This document shows positions 6,433-8,385 of a stretch of DNA of 8,385 bases, piece by piece. The stretch covers positions 1-8,385 of the forward strand of contig JAJZFE010000109.1 of NCBI GenBank assembly GCA_021798655.1. Direction: 5' to 3'. The notes under the pieces are model-generated. The model saw nothing but the letters and a program-made list of their open reading frames with translations, did not search any database and was not told where the DNA came from. The position numbers and the translations under genes were made by a program. The stretch is from Acidobacteriota bacterium. Its GTDB lineage: Bacteria > Acidobacteriota > Terriglobia > Terriglobales > Acidobacteriaceae. Position 1 is the stretch's first letter, and each line of letters starts with the position of its first letter.

Positions 6433-6518
6433 GGCGCAAGGGGCCTGTACGAATGCCCATCGGAAACGAAATGCCACCAGGAGTAGTGCGACCAATTAGC
6501 ATGGATGACATGGAATCA

Positions 6519-8036
6519 ATGAAGAGAGATGGGCGCAGGCGGATCGCGGGTCTGTGCACGGCACTGGGGGTGCTGATGGCGCTGTCCGCCGGTCTTGTGG
6601 CACAGGCGCCGGGCAACTCCGGCCCGCCGACCAGCACCGATGAACTGCCCGTGGCCGTGCAGGCGCAGCAGCAACTGGCGCAACCAGGACCGCCGGTGAA
6701 CCCGGTCAGCACGGCGTCGCCAGCGGGGCTGGACCAGAGCTTCAAAGGCTCGATCATCGAAGGCAAGGCCACCGATGCGGTGCTGCCGCTGGGCCTGGAT
6801 GACGCGATCCAGCGCGGGTTGCGGACCAACCTTGGGCTGGTGCTGCAGAACGCGAACGCGCGCGGGCAGGGCGGTCAGCAGCTGGTGCAGCTGCAGGAGC
6901 TGCTGCCGAAGATCACCGGCGCGGCGAGCATCACGGTGCAGCAGGTCGATCTGGCTGCGTATGGCCTCAAGTTTCCGGGGATCAGCCCGATCGTCGGACC
7001 GTTTCAAGTCATTGATTTTCGTGCCTACCTCACCGACGACCTCATCAACCTGGAGTCGTTTCAGAAGTACCTGGCAGCGAAGCACAACTTCGAGTCGGCG
7101 AAGCTGTCCGCGCAGGACGCGCGCGACCTCGTGGTGCTGACGGTCGGCAATACCTACCTGCTGTGCGTGGCGGACAAGGCGCGCATCGCAGCGGTGGAGG
7201 CGGAGATGAGCAGCGCGAAGGTCTCGCTGGACCAGGCTACGGCGGCGCATGAGGCCGGCACCAGTCCGCGGCTGGACATGCTGCGCGCGCAGGTGGACTA
7301 CCAGAGCGAACAGCAGACGCTGATCGCCGCGCAGAACTCACTGGACAAGGACAAGCTGGCGCTGGCGCGGGCGATCGGTCTGCCGCTGGACCAGAAGTTC
7401 GAAGTGACGGACACCGCTCCGTTTCACGCGCTCGATACGCCGGATCCTGATGCGGCCGTCGCGCAGGCGTTGAAGCAGCGCAAGGACCTTGCGGCAGCCG
7501 TGGAGACGACGAAGTCCGCCGAGGCGCAGAAGAAGGCCGCCTTCGACGACCAGCTGCCAACCGCAAAGATCAGCGGCAACTTCGGCGACCTGGGCGAGAC
7601 GGTGAACCACTCGCATGGCACCTATCTGGCAGAGGGTGAGATTGAGGCACCGATCCTGCAGCTCGCCAAGAACAAGGGCAACAAGGAAGTGGCAGCGGCG
7701 ACGCTGACGCAGGCACAGGCAAAGCAAAACGACCAGGTGCAGCAGGTGAACGCCGATGTGCGCGACGCGATTCTCGACGTGCAGACTGCGGCAAAGCTAG
7801 TGGACGCAGCGCGCAGCAACGTCGACCTTTCTCGCGAGGCGTTGAGCGAGGCACAGGAACGGTTCAAGGCCGGCGTGGCTGATTCGCTGCCGGTCTCGCA
7901 GGCGCTGGCCACCGACCGCCAGGCCGAAGACCAATACATTGGAGCGCTGTATCAGCACAACGTCGCGAAGCTTTCGCTGGCGCGTGCGCTGGGTGTGGCG
8001 TCGACGAACTACAACGATTATCTGGGAGGAAAGTAA
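6519..8036 (+). CDS. TolC-family outer membrane efflux protein
   Basis: A 505-residue outer-membrane channel subunit of the OEP (TolC/OprM) family, expected to form a trimeric exit duct for a tripartite pump. The signal peptide is visible: basic n-region MKRDGRRR, hydrophobic residues 9-26, cleavage near LVA|QA at 28-30. The family's two repeats follow. The first opens with LGLDDAIQRGLRTNLGL at about 91-107 and has AGTSPRLDMLRAQVD at 246-260. The second has the equivalent RFKAGVADSLPVSQAL at 448-463, and long Ala/Gln-rich coiled-coil helices lie between. There is no lipobox cysteine at the cleavage site. The start is uncertain: ATGs at 6453, 6471 and 6501 are in frame. 6519 is preferred for the compact signal peptide, the shift to coding-like codon use near there and a weak GGA 4 bases upstream. 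The adaptor gene follows after 2 bases. Confidence 0.88.
   Translation: MKRDGRRRIAGLCTALGVLMALSAGLVAQAPGNSGPPTSTDELPVAVQAQQQLAQPGPPVNPVSTASPAGLDQSFKGSIIEGKATDAVLPLGLDDAIQRGLRTNLGLVLQNANARGQGGQQLVQLQELLPKITGAASITVQQVDLAAYGLKFPGISPIVGPFQVIDFRAYLTDDLINLESFQKYLAAKHNFESAKLSAQDARDLVVLTVGNTYLLCVADKARIAAVEAEMSSAKVSLDQATAAHEAGTSPRLDMLRAQVDYQSEQQTLIAAQNSLDKDKLALARAIGLPLDQKFEVTDTAPFHALDTPDPDAAVAQALKQRKDLAAAVETTKSAEAQKKAAFDDQLPTAKISGNFGDLGETVNHSHGTYLAEGEIEAPILQLAKNKGNKEVAAATLTQAQAKQNDQVQQVNADVRDAILDVQTAAKLVDAARSNVDLSREALSEAQERFKAGVADSLPVSQALATDRQAEDQYIGALYQHNVAKLSLARALGVASTNYNDYLGGK
8025..8030 (+). promoter_or_regulatory. Shine-Dalgarno of the membrane fusion protein gene
   Basis: GGAGGA lies inside the last codons of the outer-membrane protein gene and ends 8 bases before the GTG at 8039. 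This strong site identifies the GTG as the start and suggests translation coupled to the upstream gene. Confidence 0.8.
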
Positions 8037-8038
8037 GC

Positions 8039-8385
8039 GTGGCTGATACGAATGAGCAGGTGCCGCAGAGCGGACCGGAAGAGCCCAAGGCAAACCGCAG
8101 GCCGCTGATCTTCGGCGTGGTGGTGGTCATTGCGCTGATTGCAGCGTTCTTTTACTGGCGATCGACGTTCACCGAAGACACGGACGATGCACAGGTGGAC
8201 GGCAACCTCTACCAGGTCAGCTCGCGTGTCGCGGGGCAGGTGATCAAGGTCGATGTCGAAGAGGAGCAGGTGGTCCACAAGGGCGACGTAATCGCGGAGA
8301 TGGACCCGACCGACTACCAGGTGGGTCTGGACCAGGCAGAGGCCAACCTTGCCGCAGCGCAGGCGCAGTACGACCAGGCGACGGT
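8039..8385 (+). CDS. EmrA/HlyD-type membrane fusion protein (3' partial)
   Basis: The first 115 codons of a periplasmic adaptor that links an inner-membrane transporter to the TolC-type channel; the gene runs off the window. A GTG start gives a short polar N-terminus (MADTNEQVPQSGPEEPKANR), then one membrane anchor at about residues 22-38 (PLIFGVVVVIALIAAFFYW region). Next come TDDAQVDGNLYQVSSRVAGQV, the EmrA-like entry into the first beta domain, and a biotinyl-lipoyl-like half motif VEEEQVVHKGDVIAEMDPTDY. The last visible residues, QAEANLAAAQAQYDQAT, begin the alpha-helical hairpin that docks on the outer-membrane protein. The EmrA resemblance suggests a DHA2-type MFS transporter (EmrB-like) as the next gene, but an ABC partner is possible. 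The gap to the preceding stop is 2 bases, so the two form an operon. Confidence 0.88.
   Translation, partial: MADTNEQVPQSGPEEPKANRRPLIFGVVVVIALIAAFFYWRSTFTEDTDDAQVDGNLYQVSSRVAGQVIKVDVEEEQVVHKGDVIAEMDPTDYQVGLDQAEANLAAAQAQYDQAT

Larger units (their letters stand above)
6155..6518. other. Divergent control region between the oxidoreductase and the efflux genes
   Basis: This 364-base region separates two divergent starts. The frame of the efflux gene happens to remain open through it, but codons with A or T in the third position (CCA, GGA, GTA, ATT) between 6453 and 6518 and the absence of any recognisable protein block argue that it is not coding. It holds an 11-bp direct repeat (6202-6212 and 6297-6307), a 14-bp palindrome (6321-6334), and the tandem boxes at 6381-6432. 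I could not assign a confident -35/-10 pair in either direction. Confidence 0.6.

Noticed and set aside
6132..6518. Extension of the TolC-family protein upstream to a GTG at 6132
   Set aside because: It would overlap the start of the divergent oxidoreductase, cross the operator-like boxes and precede the signal peptide by about 130 residues with non-coding-like codon use.
1..8385. A new defence, mobile or CRISPR-like system
   Set aside because: No transposase, integrase, nuclease, toxin-antitoxin pair, repeat-spacer array or tRNA-flanked insertion is visible; all eight genes belong to well-known families.

Overview
The window is high-GC bacterial DNA, roughly two thirds G+C by eye, with strong G/C bias at third codon positions. 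It is densely packed and contains eight protein genes, two of them cut by the window edges. I found no rRNA, tRNA, CRISPR array, insertion sequence or phage gene. The gene content is that of a Gram-negative: a TolC-type outer-membrane channel with a periplasmic adaptor, an exported peptidase pair and a cytochrome c heme chaperone. Together with the CxxxY form of that chaperone, this fits an Acidobacteriota (Terriglobia-like) soil bacterium. That placement is inference from style, not proof.

Left block, + strand (2-4433): the C-terminal activation domain of cobalamin-dependent methionine synthase (metH), then an FkbM-family methyltransferase 16 bases later, then two tandem paralogous secreted M20-family metallopeptidases. 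The short gaps between the first three genes suggest co-transcription. The second peptidase sits behind a 177-base spacer. The peptidases are predicted to act outside the cytoplasm and keep all the metal-binding residues of the family.

Middle block, - strand (4444-6154): a CcmE heme chaperone, converging on the second peptidase with only 10 bases between stop codons. Upstream of it on the same strand is a Gfo/Idh/MocA-family NAD(P)-dependent oxidoreductase resembling YdgJ/IolU. The 124-base gap between them holds a perfect CRP-type palindrome (TGTGA-N6-TCACA) embedded in a longer 16-bp inverted repeat. A TAAAAT -10-like hexamer is placed so that the palindrome centre falls at about -40.5, and the predicted ccmE transcript would have almost no leader. 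This agrees with the lack of a Shine-Dalgarno sequence there.

Right block, + strand (6155-8385): a 364-base divergent control region, then a TolC-family outer-membrane efflux protein and the beginning of an EmrA/HlyD-type membrane fusion protein. The control region carries two adjacent imperfect direct repeats (6381-6405 and 6406-6432), each with an AAGAA...TTCTT dyad, which look like paired repressor boxes. The efflux pair probably continues past the window with an inner-membrane transporter.

No clear new multi-gene system is visible. The most interesting signals are regulatory (the CRP-like ccmE promoter and the twin operator boxes) and the histidine-to-cysteine change in CcmE.
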